Source: Halopseudomonas xiamenensis (GTDB lineage Bacteria; Pseudomonadota; Gammaproteobacteria; Pseudomonadales; Pseudomonadaceae). Taken from it: a stretch of DNA of 64,000 bases. Shown here one piece after another: positions 49,619 through 58,455 of this stretch. A model generated the notes under the pieces. The model did not search any database. It saw only the letters and a list, made by a program, of their open reading frames with translations, and had not been told where the DNA came from. Made by a program: the position numbers and the translations under genes. Location: assembly GCF_014219065.1 (NCBI RefSeq), contig NZ_JACLGO010000010.1, positions 1 through 64,000 of the forward strand. The letters are read 5' to 3'. Every line of letters starts with the position of its first letter. Position 1 is the stretch's first letter.

Positions 49619-50716
49619 TCAGCGTCCCGATTTGATCCTGTTCCAGGCGCGGGTGATGATCCGTTGAGATGCCAGCGGGCGCGGTTTGGCCACAAACAGT
49701 TTGGCCATGACTTCCTCTGTGGGATAGATCGCCGGATCGTTCAGCACCTCCGGGTCAACGAACTCGTTGGCTGCCAGGTTGGGGTTGGCGTAGGCCACAT
49801 AGTCGGTGATCGGCGCGACTACCTCAGGGCGCAGGATGTAGTTGATGAAGGCGTGCGCGTTATCCGGGTTGGGTGCACCTTTGGGAATGGCCATCATGTC
49901 GAACCACAGCTGGGTCCCTTCGCTGGGAATGCTGTAGCCGATATTCACCCCGTTCTCCGCTTCCTCAGCCCGGTCGGCGGCCTGGAACACGTCACCGGAA
50001 AAGCCCACAGCGACGCAGATCTCGCCGTTGGCCAGGTCGGAGATATAGCGTGAGGAGTGGAAGTAGGTCACATGCCCACGCACGCTCATCAGCAGTTCCT
50101 CGGCCTTCTTCAGGTCGTCGGCACTGTTGCTGTTGGGGTCCAGGCCCAGGTATTGCAGGGCCGAGGTCAGCATGTCGTCACCGGAATCGAGCATGGAAAT
50201 ACCGCAACTGGCCAGTTTGGCGGCAACCTCGGGCTTGAATACCAGGTCCCAGGAGTCCAGCGGGGCGTCATCACCGAGGATGGCCTGCACCTTGTCGATG
50301 TTGTAGCCGACACCGTTGGTGCCCCACATGTAGGGAATCGAGTACTGGCTGCCCGGATCGATGCTTTCCATCTCATCCATCAGATCGGGGTTGAGGTTCT
50401 TCATGTTCGGCAGCTTGCTGTGGTCCAGCTTCTGGTAGACGCCCGCCTCGATCTGCTTGGTCAGGAAGTGGTTGGACGGTACGACTATGTCGAAGCCGGA
50501 GCGGCCGGTGAGCAGCTTGGCATCCAGTACCTCGTTGGAGTCGTATACGTCATAGGTCACCTTGATGCCGGTTTCCTTCTCGAAATTGGCGATGGTGTCC
50601 TCGGCGATATAGTCCGACCAGTTGTAGATCTTCAATTGACCGGCGGCCTGTGCGGCACCTGCGAACAACCCGGTCACTGCCAAAGCCAGCAACGTCTTGT
50701 GCATTGTCGGTTTCAT
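49619..50716 (-). CDS. spuD: Polyamine-binding periplasmic protein, PotF/SpuD type
   Basis: A 365-residue binding protein. The signal peptide is [20 protein letters not shown] ending AAQA, and the mature protein opens [20 protein letters not shown], the PotF/SpuD hallmark. Further family segments are GYDIV-like [40 protein letters not shown] and [21 protein letters not shown] chose the ATG at 50716, which follows GGAGAAAGC. P. aeruginosa has two such genes (spuD, spuE); only one is present here, so ligand specificity (putrescine versus spermidine) is open. The 224 bases between it and spuC hold no convincing gene. Confidence 0.92.
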   Translation of the reverse strand: MKPTMHKTLLALAVTGLFAGAAQAAGQLKIYNWSDYIAEDTIANFEKETGIKVTYDVYDSNEVLDAKLLTGRSGFDIVVPSNHFLTKQIEAGVYQKLDHSKLPNMKNLNPDLMDEMESIDPGSQYSIPYMWGTNGVGYNIDKVQAILGDDAPLDSWDLVFKPEVAAKLASCGISMLDSGDDMLTSALQYLGLDPNSNSADDLKKAEELLMSVRGHVTYFHSSRYISDLANGEICVAVGFSGDVFQAADRAEEAENGVNIGYSIPSEGTQLWFDMMAIPKGAPNPDNAHAFINYILRPEVVAPITDYVAYANPNLAANEFVDPEVLNDPAIYPTEEVMAKLFVAKPRPLASQRIITRAWNRIKSGR

Positions 50717-50940
50717 GCTTTCTCCTGTTACAGACGCCGTCCTGGGGCCGGGCCGGTCTGTGCTGTGATTGGCCGGAGGGCCGGCCGTCATCGGTTGATC
50801 GATCAATACCCGGAAACACGCCGGGTTCCACTTTGCTACGAACGCTCCATGTCGGCAGGCAGTTCGGCCAGCCGGGATAGTGTATGCAAGGTCTCTTCGC
50901 GCGGATAGAGCATCTTGCCATCAGGATGTCCTTGCCAGGT

Positions 50941-52311
50941 TCAGGTCAATTCCCGCGCCGCCATGTTCAGGCTGCGCCAGGCCTTGTCGAACAACTCATC
51001 TATCTCCTCCGGTTGGATGATCAGTGGCGGTGACATGATCATGCTGTCACCGACCGCGCGCATGACCAGGCCGTTGCTGATGCACAGGTCGCGGCACAGG
51101 GTGCCGGCGGCACCCTTGCCGGGGAAGCGTTCGCGGCTGGCCTTGTCACGCACCAGCTCGAAGGCACCGAGCATGCCGGCGCCCCGGACCTGGCCGACCA
51201 GCGGGTGCTCGGCCAGCGCGGCGATCTTCTCCTGCAGGTAGGGCGCTGCTTCGTTACGAGCATAGTCGACGATGTGTTCGTCGCGCAGGATACGCAGGTT
51301 CTCCAGGCCGACCGCCGCTGCCACCGGGTGGCCGGAATAGGTATAGCCATGGAAGAATTCACCGCCGCTGTCGATCAGGCAGGAGGCCACGCGCTCGCCG
51401 ACGATCACCCCGCCCATCGGCAGGTAGCCGGAGGTCATGCCCTTGGCGATCGGCATCAGGTCCGGTTGCAGATCGTAGTACTGGCTGCCGAACCATTCGC
51501 CGGTGCGGCCAAAGCCGCAGATCACCTCGTCGACCACCAGCAGGATGCCGTACTTGTCGACGATGCGCTTGATCTCCGGCCAGTAGGTCGGCGGCGGCAC
51601 TATCACCCCGCCAGCGCCCTGGATCGGTTCGGCGATGAAGGCCGCGGCCTTGTCGGTGCCGACCTGCAGGATCTTCTCTTCCAGCTGGCGCGCCGCCCAC
51701 AGGCCGAACTCGTTCTCGCTCATATCGCCGCCTTCGCCATACCAGTAGGGCTGGGGGATATGAACTATGCCGGGAATCGGCAGGTCGCCCTGCTCGTGCA
51801 TGGCGCTCATGCCGCCGAGACTCGCGCCGGCGACGGTCGAGCCGTGATAGCCATTGATGCGGCCGATCACCACTTTCTTCTGCGGCTGGCCCTGCAGGTC
51901 CCAGTAGCGGCGCACCATACGCAGTACGGTGTCATTGGCTTCGGAGCCGGAACCGGTGAAGAATACATGGTTCATGTGCGCCGGCGCCTGCTCGGCGATG
52001 GCGCTGGCCAGCTGCACCGCCGGCGGGTGGGTGCACTGGAAGAAGCTGTTGTAGTAGGGCAGCTCCAGCATCTGCCGGTAGGCGGCATCGGCCAGTTCGG
52101 TGCGGCCATAGCCGATATTGACGCACCACAGCCCGGCCATGCCGTCGAGCAGGCGATTACCGTCGCTGTCCCACAGATACACCCCCGAGGCGCGCTCGAT
52201 GATGCGCGTGCCCCGGCTGCCCAGGTCCTTGTGGTCGGTGAACGGATGCAGGTAGTGGGCAGCGTCCAGTGCCTGCAGTTCAGCGGTGGTGGGTTTGCCT
52301 GCTCTGGTCAT
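50941..52311 (-). CDS. spuC: Polyamine:pyruvate aminotransferase, SpuC type
   Basis: A 456-residue class III PLP aminotransferase. Motifs are FFTGSGSEANDTVLRMVRRY, GRINGYHGSTVAGASLGGM, VVDEVICGFGRTGEWFGSQY and the lysine in MPIAKGMTSGYLPMGGVIVG. The N-terminus (LDAAHYLHPFTDHKDLGSRG then TRIIERASGVYLWDSDGNRL) matches SpuC, which uses putrescine with pyruvate as acceptor. It lies between spuB and spuD as in P. aeruginosa. AGGAG precedes the ATG. It offers a transamination route beside the gamma-glutamylation route of SpuB. Confidence 0.92.
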   Translation of the reverse strand: MTRAGKPTTAELQALDAAHYLHPFTDHKDLGSRGTRIIERASGVYLWDSDGNRLLDGMAGLWCVNIGYGRTELADAAYRQMLELPYYNSFFQCTHPPAVQLASAIAEQAPAHMNHVFFTGSGSEANDTVLRMVRRYWDLQGQPQKKVVIGRINGYHGSTVAGASLGGMSAMHEQGDLPIPGIVHIPQPYWYGEGGDMSENEFGLWAARQLEEKILQVGTDKAAAFIAEPIQGAGGVIVPPPTYWPEIKRIVDKYGILLVVDEVICGFGRTGEWFGSQYYDLQPDLMPIAKGMTSGYLPMGGVIVGERVASCLIDSGGEFFHGYTYSGHPVAAAVGLENLRILRDEHIVDYARNEAAPYLQEKIAALAEHPLVGQVRGAGMLGAFELVRDKASRERFPGKGAAGTLCRDLCISNGLVMRAVGDSMIMSPPLIIQPEEIDELFDKAWRSLNMAARELT

Positions 52312-52350
52312 GCTCGGTACTCCTGTGATCCGTGTTGTTAGCGGCGGGCG

Positions 52351-53697
52351 CTATACGCTCAGCAATAGAAACTCCCGTTCCCAGGAACTGATGACGCGCT
52401 TGTAGTTCTCGTTTTCCACCCGCTTGACCGCGATATAGCCGCGGCAGAACTTCTCGCCGAGCACTTCCTCGACATCCCGGCATTGCTCCATGCGCTCCAG
52501 CGCCGACTCCAGCGAGAACGGCAGGCGCAGGTTGCGACGTTCATAGGCACGGCCCTCCACCGGCGCGCTGGGGGCGATGCGGTTGATCATGCCCAGGTAA
52601 CCGCACAGCAAGCTGGCAGCGATGGCGATATAGGGGTTGGCATCGGCGCCGGGCAGGCGGTTTTCCAGGCGCATGTTCTCCGGCGAGGAGTCGGGCACGC
52701 GCAGGCCGGCGGTGCGGTTTTCCCGGCCCCACTCGACGTTCACCGGGGCCGAGGTGTCCGGCAGGAAGCGGCGGAACGAGTTGACGTTGGGTGCGAACAG
52801 CGGCAGCACTTCCGGGATGTAGCGCTGCAAACCGCCGATATGGTGCAGGAACAGCTCGCTCATGCTGCCGTCGGGGTTGGCAAAGATGTTCTTGCCGGTG
52901 TTCACATCGATGATGCTCTGGTGCAGGTGCATGGCGCTGCCCGGCTCATTGGTGATCGGCTTGGCCATGAAGGTGGCGGCCACGTCATGCTTGAGCGCCG
53001 CCTCGCGCATGGTGCGCTTGAACACCAGCACCTGGTCGGCCAGGTGCAGCGGATCACCATGACGGAAGTTGATTTCCATCTGCGCCGTGCCTTCCTCGTG
53101 GATCAGGGTATCCAGATCCAGGCCCTGGGCCTCGCACCAGTCGTACATGTCCTCGAACAGCGGGTCGAACTCGTTGGCTGCGTCGATCGAGAACGACTGG
53201 CGCCCGGTCTCCTGGCGTCCGGAACGGCCGATCGGCGGCTGCAGCGGCAGGTCGGGGTCGTCGTTGCGCTTGGTCAGGTAGAACTCCATTTCCGGTGCCA
53301 CCAGCGGCTTCCAGCCTTTCTCCTGGTACAGGCGCAGCACCTTCTTCAGCAGGTTGCGCGGCGACATCTCGATCGGCTCGCCCTGCTTGGTGTAGCAGTC
53401 ATGGATGATCACCGCGGTCGGCTCGATGGCCCAGGGCACCAGGTAGATGCCGTCATCGTCCGGTTTGCAGATCATGTCGATGTCCGCCGGATCGAGCAGG
53501 TCGTAATACACATCATCATCCACATAATCACCGGTAACCGATTGCAGCAGGATGCTCTCGGGCAGGCGCATGCCCTTTTCCGACATGAATTTCACCGTCG
53601 GTGCGATCTTGCCCCGGGCGATGCCGGTGAGGTCGCTGACCATGCATTCGACCTCGGTGATTCTGTGTTCCTTGAGAAAGGCTTCAATCTTGTTCAT
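52351..53697 (-). CDS. spuB: Gamma-glutamylpolyamine synthetase, SpuB/PuuA type (glutamine synthetase fold)
   Basis: A 448-residue glutamine-synthetase-like ligase. It opens MNKIEAFLKEHRITEVECMV followed by SDLTGIARGK, as PuuA-like enzymes do, and contains metal and ATP motifs HEEGTAQMEINFRHGDPLHL, KPITNEPGSAMHLHQSI and NVEWGRENRTAGLRVPDSSP then ENMRLENRLPGADANPY. It joins glutamate to an amino group of putrescine or a related polyamine, the first step of gamma-glutamylated catabolism. It overlaps the spuA stop by four bases and precedes spuC by 39 bases. A paralogue is encoded divergently at 54734. Confidence 0.92.
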   Translation of the reverse strand: MNKIEAFLKEHRITEVECMVSDLTGIARGKIAPTVKFMSEKGMRLPESILLQSVTGDYVDDDVYYDLLDPADIDMICKPDDDGIYLVPWAIEPTAVIIHDCYTKQGEPIEMSPRNLLKKVLRLYQEKGWKPLVAPEMEFYLTKRNDDPDLPLQPPIGRSGRQETGRQSFSIDAANEFDPLFEDMYDWCEAQGLDLDTLIHEEGTAQMEINFRHGDPLHLADQVLVFKRTMREAALKHDVAATFMAKPITNEPGSAMHLHQSIIDVNTGKNIFANPDGSMSELFLHHIGGLQRYIPEVLPLFAPNVNSFRRFLPDTSAPVNVEWGRENRTAGLRVPDSSPENMRLENRLPGADANPYIAIAASLLCGYLGMINRIAPSAPVEGRAYERRNLRLPFSLESALERMEQCRDVEEVLGEKFCRGYIAVKRVENENYKRVISSWEREFLLLSV

Positions 53698-54464
53698 ACA
53701 GTCCTCTTGGGCCGGGCCGCGTGGGCTCGGCAGGCGTCACCAAACGCCTTGAATATACGCAGGTAGAAGGGGTTTTCCATTACCTTCCACTCCGGGTGCC
53801 ATTGCACGCCGAGGGCGAAGTTGCTCGCTGCGGTAACGGAAAAGGCCTCGATGAGTCCGTCAGGCGCCGTCGCTTCGGGCTGCAGGCCGGGGGCCAGACG
53901 GTCGACGCCCTGGGTATGCAGGGAGTTGACCTGTGCCGAGCTGCAGCCGGCGATGCGGTCGAGCAGCCCTCCCGGTTCGATGCGCACCTCATGCGCGGGC
54001 CCGTATTGCACCTCCACAGGTTGCGTGGTGTCCTCGCGGTGTTCAATAAAACCGGGCACTTCATGCAGTCGCTGGTGCAGGCTGCCGCCGAAGGCCACGT
54101 TCATTTCCTGGAAGCCACGGCACAGGCCCAGCAGCGGTACGCCGCGCTCGATCGCGGCGCGGATCAGCGGCAGGGTGGTGGCGTCGCGTTGGGGATCATG
54201 CCGGGTGCCAGGGGCGCTGTCGGGTCCGGCATAGTGATGGGGCTCGACGTTCGAGGGTGAACCGGTGAACAGCAGGCCGTCCAGGCTGTCCAGCAACGGC
54301 TCGAGTGGCAGCTGGGTACCCAGCGCCGGAATCAGCAACGGCAAGCCGTCGGCTCCCTGCAGCACGCCGAGAATGTACTTTTCACCAACCATATGGAACG
54401 GGTGCGGGCCGAAGGTGGTGGTACAGCAGGAGATGCCGATCAACGGCTTGCGGGTCTCGGACAT
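53694..54464 (-). CDS. spuA: Gamma-glutamyl-GABA hydrolase, SpuA/PuuD type (class I amidotransferase-like)
   Basis: A 256-residue peptidase C26 enzyme. It begins MSETRKPLIGISCCTTTFGP. The nucleophile elbow is PLLGLCRGFQEMNVAFGGSL with Cys at its centre, and the catalytic His and Glu are in LGVQWHPEWKVM. It hydrolyses gamma-glutamyl-GABA to glutamate and GABA, closing the pathway started by SpuB; GABA then goes to GabT and GabD. Two starts are possible, 54494 and 54464, both with weak ribosome binding sites; I favour the second because it gives the family-typical N-terminus. It leads the minus-strand spu operon. Confidence 0.9.
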   Translation of the reverse strand: MSETRKPLIGISCCTTTFGPHPFHMVGEKYILGVLQGADGLPLLIPALGTQLPLEPLLDSLDGLLFTGSPSNVEPHHYAGPDSAPGTRHDPQRDATTLPLIRAAIERGVPLLGLCRGFQEMNVAFGGSLHQRLHEVPGFIEHREDTTQPVEVQYGPAHEVRIEPGGLLDRIAGCSSAQVNSLHTQGVDRLAPGLQPEATAPDGLIEAFSVTAASNFALGVQWHPEWKVMENPFYLRIFKAFGDACRAHAARPKRTV

Positions 54465-54652
54465 GATGGTGTCTGCGCGGGTGGCGGCTTGCATAATGGA
54501 TTGTTCAATTTTTCATACAATAGCAACAAAAAATAATAACCACAAAATGATGATGATCTCATGATGGTGAGGTGGGCAAACTACTGTTGCCGGAGCTTGA
54601 TAATGATCATAGAGGGTGCGCTACGCCCCGTTTTGGGGCGGCTGGGGTTCTA

Positions 54653-54681
54653 TTGACTCACCGGGGGCTTTCGGATTTACT
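54653..54681 (+). promoter_or_regulatory. Candidate sigma-70 promoter for the gene at 54734
   Basis: TTGACT at 54653-54658 and TTTACT at 54676-54681 are spaced by 17 bases. They lie 53 bases before the start codon of the glutamine-synthetase-like gene. A palindrome CGCCCC-gtttt-GGGGCG lies just upstream at 54624-54640, and an ATTGT...ACAAT repeat at 54500-54521 lies nearer spuA. Confidence 0.4.
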
Positions 54682-54733
54682 CTCAGGCAAGAGAGTCATG
54701 ATTGATATATTTTACAAATAACAGGTGACGAAC

Positions 54734-56179
54734 ATGCCCTCCCCAGCCGATGTCACGGGCGTCGGTAGCGAGCCCGCCAAGGTCATAACCATTGACGCTG
54801 CCGAGACTGTTACCCCTCCCGTTTCTGTACGGGAAGCCGAAGCCTTCCTTGCTGCCTATCCCGATGTCCACTTCATCGACCTGCTGATCGCTGACATGAA
54901 CGGCATTGTCCGCGGCAAGCGCATTGACCGTTCGGCGCTGGTCAAGGCCTTCGAGCGCGGTATTGCCCTGCCGGCATCGGTATTCGCCCTGAATATCCAG
55001 GGCACCACCGTCGAGGAAACCGGGCTGGGCATGGAAATCGGCGATGCCGACCGTATCTGCCTGCCGATCCCCGGCACCCTGTGCATCGAGCCTTGGCAGA
55101 AGCGCCCGACCGGGCAGCTGCTGATGACCATGTACGAGCTGGATCGCCAGACCCCTTTCTTTGCCGATCCGCGTTATGTACTGCAGCGGGTGGTCGAACG
55201 TTTCAATGAGCTGGGTCTCAAGCCGGTATCGGCCTTCGAACTGGAGTTCTTCCTGATCGACCAGGAGAACATCACCGGGCGTCCGCAGCCGCCGCGCTCG
55301 CCGATCTCCGGCAAGCGCCCCAACTCGGTGCAGGTCTATTCCATGGACGACCTGGACGAATATGCTGAATTTCTCGAGGACGTCATCGAAGCTGCCCACG
55401 AGCAGGGCATCCCCGCTGACGCCATCGTCGCCGAATCGGCCCCCGGCCAGTTCGAAGTCAACCTCCATCACGTCGATGACCCGGTCAAGGCCTGCGACTA
55501 CAGCGTGCTGCTCAAGCGGGTGATCAAGAGCGTGGCCTACGACCACGAGATGGATACCACCTTCATGGCCAAGCCCTACCACGACCAGGCGGGCAATGGC
55601 ATGCATGTGCATATCAGCCTGGAGCGCGACGGGCAGAACACCTTCGCCCCGGATGCCGACGGCCAGCTGTCCGACAACCTGCGCTGGGCCATTGGCGGGC
55701 TGCTGCAGACCCTGCCGCAGTACATGGCCTTCCTGTGTCCCAACGTCAACTCCTACCGGCGCTTCAGTCCTGGCTTCTTCGTGCCCTGTGCGCCGACCTG
55801 GGGTATCGACAACCGTACCGTGGCGGTGCGTGTGCCCGGCGGCGAACCGGAGGCGATGCGCATCGAACACCGCCTCGGCGGCGCCGATGCCAACCCCTAC
55901 CTGCTGATGGCGGCGCTGCTGTCAGCAATTCACTACGGCATCAGCAACCGTATCGAGCCGCCGGAGATGACCGAGGGCAACGCCTACGAACAGCACGAGC
56001 CGTCGCTGCCGACCAACCTGCGCGATGCGCTGCGTGAGCTGGAAGCCTCGGAGGTGATGAAGGAGTACATCGGCGAGGAGTATCTCGACGTCTTCGTGCT
56101 GTGCAAGGAGAGCGAGATGGAAGAGTTCGAGCGGACCATCTCGGATCTGGAGTACATGTGGTACCTGCATACCGTATAG
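54734..56179 (+). CDS. Second gamma-glutamylpolyamine synthetase-like protein (PauA/glutamine synthetase family)
   Basis: A 481-residue glutamine-synthetase-like ligase. Family motifs include FIDLLIADMNGIVRGKRIDR, AESAPGQFEVNLHHVDDPVK, MAKPYHDQAGNGMHVHISLE and WGIDNRTVAVRVPGGEPEAM then RIEHRLGGADANPYLLMAAL. It has about 40 extra N-terminal residues compared with SpuB, low in structure. Pseudomonas genomes carry several PauA paralogues with different polyamine preferences, and this one is probably another. I used the ATG at 54734 with AGGTGA upstream. It is divergent from spuA across a 269-base region, so the two could share regulators. It ends before a palindromic repeat. Confidence 0.88.
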   Translation: MPSPADVTGVGSEPAKVITIDAAETVTPPVSVREAEAFLAAYPDVHFIDLLIADMNGIVRGKRIDRSALVKAFERGIALPASVFALNIQGTTVEETGLGMEIGDADRICLPIPGTLCIEPWQKRPTGQLLMTMYELDRQTPFFADPRYVLQRVVERFNELGLKPVSAFELEFFLIDQENITGRPQPPRSPISGKRPNSVQVYSMDDLDEYAEFLEDVIEAAHEQGIPADAIVAESAPGQFEVNLHHVDDPVKACDYSVLLKRVIKSVAYDHEMDTTFMAKPYHDQAGNGMHVHISLERDGQNTFAPDADGQLSDNLRWAIGGLLQTLPQYMAFLCPNVNSYRRFSPGFFVPCAPTWGIDNRTVAVRVPGGEPEAMRIEHRLGGADANPYLLMAALLSAIHYGISNRIEPPEMTEGNAYEQHEPSLPTNLRDALRELEASEVMKEYIGEEYLDVFVLCKESEMEEFERTISDLEYMWYLHTV

Positions 56180-56188
56180 ATCGGGATC

Positions 56189-56274
56189 GGGGTGTAGCGC
56201 GCCTGCGCTACGCCTGCACGGCAGGGAGTCATCAGGCGTAGCGCCCGAACGCGAACCGGAGCACTACACCCCGG
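56189..56274. repeat. Palindromic repeat between convergent genes (GGGGTGTAGCGC family)
   Basis: The sequence starts GGGGTGTAGCGC and ends GCACTACACCCC, with internal palindromes GTAGCGC...GCGCTAC-like and GGCGTAGCGC. The same GTGTAGCGC-core palindrome recurs near 58195, 58338 and inside the 29653-30006 array. It lies between the convergent glutamine-synthetase-like and yddG genes, a usual place for dispersed palindromic repeats. Confidence 0.7.
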
Positions 56275-56295
56275 GTACACTGCTTCGAACAAGCC

Positions 56296-57210
56296 TCAGC
56301 TGGCGGTGGCTTCCTGCATATCACTGCGTTTACCGCGTGTGGCCAGCCAGCACAGGGTCGAGCCCAGGCAAACCATGGCCGCCCCCTGCCAGAAGGCCAG
56401 CGATAGCTGGGTCTGCAGTACCAGCGCCGCCAGCGCCGCTGAGATCACCGGAATGAAATAGGACGCACCGGCGAGCACGGTGACATTGCCATACAGGATG
56501 CCGACGTTCCACGCCGCATAGCCGAACCCCATGGCCGCCGCGGCCAGCACCAGGTAGATCATGGCCGTCAGACTGAACTCCATGGGCTCGCCGCCGATGA
56601 ACGCATACTTCAGCCACAGGGTCACGGCGGTCAGGGCGAAGAACAGGGTGATGCCGTTATTGCCCTCGGAAATCCGCGCGGTCACCGTGCAATAGGCCGT
56701 CCAGATCAGCGCGCCGAGAAAGGCCAGTCCATAGCTCAGCGGATTGTCCTGGATATTCTCCAGCATGCTCGGCAGATGCAGCCCCTCATCGCCCCCCAGC
56801 ACCCAGCAAATACCGAGAATGGCCAGCACAAAGCCGGGCAGCAGGATCAGCCAGTTGGCCCGTTGTTTATTGAACAGGATGGCGGCGACCATGACGAAAG
56901 CGGGCCACAGGTAGTTGACCATGCCCACCTCGATGGCCTGCCGGCTGGAATTGGCATAGCCGATGGACAGCGCCAGGCACAGTTCATAGGTAACGAACAG
57001 CAGGCTGCCCCAGAACAGATAGCGCCTGGGAAACTGCCGGACCCGGGTAGGGCCAACGGACAACAACAGGAAAACAGCTGCCACGCTGTAGATCATGGCC
57101 GCGCCACCGGTTGCGCCGAGGTGTTCACTCACGCCGCGAATGAGGCCCACGATCGAGCTCCATAGCAGGATGGCGATCAGCCCTATCAGGGTGGCATTCT
57201 TACTGGTCAT
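56296..57210 (-). CDS. yddG: Aromatic amino acid exporter YddG (DMT/EamA family)
   Basis: A 304-residue membrane protein of ten helices. Its opening MTSKNATLIGLIAILLWSSI followed by VGLIRGVSEHLGATGGAAMI is close to YddG. Other helices are YLFWGSLLFVTYELCLALSI, WLILLPGFVLAILGICWVLG and FIPVISAALAALVLQTQLSL. YddG exports aromatic amino acids and analogues. I chose the ATG at 57210 because it gives this family N-terminus; the frame upstream adds 15 residues. It is monocistronic, convergent with the glutamine-synthetase-like gene. Confidence 0.85.
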   Translation of the reverse strand: MTSKNATLIGLIAILLWSSIVGLIRGVSEHLGATGGAAMIYSVAAVFLLLSVGPTRVRQFPRRYLFWGSLLFVTYELCLALSIGYANSSRQAIEVGMVNYLWPAFVMVAAILFNKQRANWLILLPGFVLAILGICWVLGGDEGLHLPSMLENIQDNPLSYGLAFLGALIWTAYCTVTARISEGNNGITLFFALTAVTLWLKYAFIGGEPMEFSLTAMIYLVLAAAAMGFGYAAWNVGILYGNVTVLAGASYFIPVISAALAALVLQTQLSLAFWQGAAMVCLGSTLCWLATRGKRSDMQEATAS

Positions 57211-57341
57211 GGTTATCCGGGCGACTCGTTCTGGCAGGAGCATGGCTGCTGACAATACACGGGCAGATGGCTAGTGCTCCAGTGGTTGTTGCCATCAGCC
57301 TGGCCGATCGGATGCAGCCGCGCCGATGACAACGCGAGCAG

Positions 57342-58187
57342 ATGCCGTACCATGGGCTGAGCTTGTGCCATATCGAGGGGAGAGCCGTCATCAACAACAG
57401 AGTCGTCACACCCAGGCCGCGGGGCTGGTGGCAACGCCTGCGCCGCTGGCGAGAGGATCGTCAATTGCGCGGCCTGGCCATCAGCGCCGGGCAATGGCAT
57501 CAGGCGCTGGGGGATTGGGCGGTTTACCGGCGTTACCGTCCCGGGCAGCAGCAGCGGATTCAGGAACTCGCGCTGCGCCTGCTACTGCGCAAACATCTGG
57601 TGGCGGTCAATGGCGCCGAACTGGATGACCGACTGCGCCTGCGCATTGCTGGCATGGCCGTGGTGCCGGTATTGGAGCTGGGGCTGGATTGGTACGAGCG
57701 CTGGCAGACACTGATTCTTTACGATGGGCCCTTCGTCGCCGAGCATAGCTGGGAAGATGAGTTCGGCATCGTCCATCAGGAAACCAGCGAACGCAGTGGT
57801 GAGGCCTGGGAGCGGGGGCCGGTGGTATTGTCGCTGGAGGATGTCTGGCATTCCGGCCAGGGTGACGGCTACAACGTGGTCATCCACGAGCTGGCGCATA
57901 CCCTGGATATGCGCGATGCGTCAGCCAACGGTGCGCCTCCGCTGCATGCGGGTATGGATGCCGCCGCCTGGCAAGCTGACATGCAGGCTGCCTGGGATGA
58001 CCTGGCCCGGCGTGCGGAACTGGGCGAGACGTTACCGGTGGATGAATACGCGCTGGAAGACCCGGCGGAGTTCTTTGCCGTGCTGTCGGAAACCTTCTTC
58101 GAACAGCCTGAACCGCTGCGGGCCGCCTGGCCTGCGGTATACCGTCATCTGGCGGATTTCTATCGGCAGGATCTGCTGAAGCCATAA
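57342..58187 (+). CDS. mtfA: M90 metallopeptidase, MtfA-like
   Basis: A 281-residue zinc peptidase. The HExxH motif is VVIHELAHTLDMRDASANG, with His182, Glu183 and His186, and the third ligand lies in the C-terminal EDPAEFFAVLSETFFEQPEP region. The N-terminal part (RELALRLL-like QELALRLLLRKHLVAVNGAE) also matches. In E. coli MtfA binds the repressor Mlc and so affects glucose uptake; whether that holds here is unknown. The start is uncertain: the ATG at 57342 has no clear ribosome binding site, and a GAGGGGAG at about 57375 is not followed by a standard start codon. Confidence 0.82.
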   Translation: MPYHGLSLCHIEGRAVINNRVVTPRPRGWWQRLRRWREDRQLRGLAISAGQWHQALGDWAVYRRYRPGQQQRIQELALRLLLRKHLVAVNGAELDDRLRLRIAGMAVVPVLELGLDWYERWQTLILYDGPFVAEHSWEDEFGIVHQETSERSGEAWERGPVVLSLEDVWHSGQGDGYNVVIHELAHTLDMRDASANGAPPLHAGMDAAAWQADMQAAWDDLARRAELGETLPVDEYALEDPAEFFAVLSETFFEQPEPLRAAWPAVYRHLADFYRQDLLKP

Positions 58188-58194
58188 AGGACGT

Positions 58195-58366
58195 GGGGTG
58201 TAGCGCGCCTGCGCTACGCCAACGAAGTCGCAGCGGGGACGCAGCCCGTCGGCGAGCAGGGGCTCGCCAACCCCAGGGGGCAGCAGACAAGCCTGATCGC
58301 TAGGCCTGGACTGCACCAGTCATGGGGGGCTTTGCCTGGGGGTGTAGCGCCCCTGCGCTACGCCTG
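58195..58366. repeat. Two copies of the GTGTAGCGC palindrome before the HlyD cassette
   Basis: GGGGTGTAGCGCGCCTGCGC (from about 58197) and GGGGTGTAGCGCCCCTGCGC (from about 58340) each form a GTAGCGC...GCGCTAC hairpin and lie about 143 bases apart in the same orientation. They share the core of the repeats at 56189 and 29653. The 268-base gap between mtfA and the HlyD-like gene otherwise shows nothing I can support as a gene. Confidence 0.65.
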
Positions 58367-58455
58367 CGCAGTATCACATCGAGGCGCAGTTACGCCAATT
58401 TGCCGTACGCGGCTTGTGCTGTAGACTGCGCTGAGTTCATGCAAGGACGTATGCC

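Noticed and set aside
50550-50921. Minus-strand frame between spuC and spuD
   Set aside because: It runs into the spuD coding region in another phase and has no start signal or family match.
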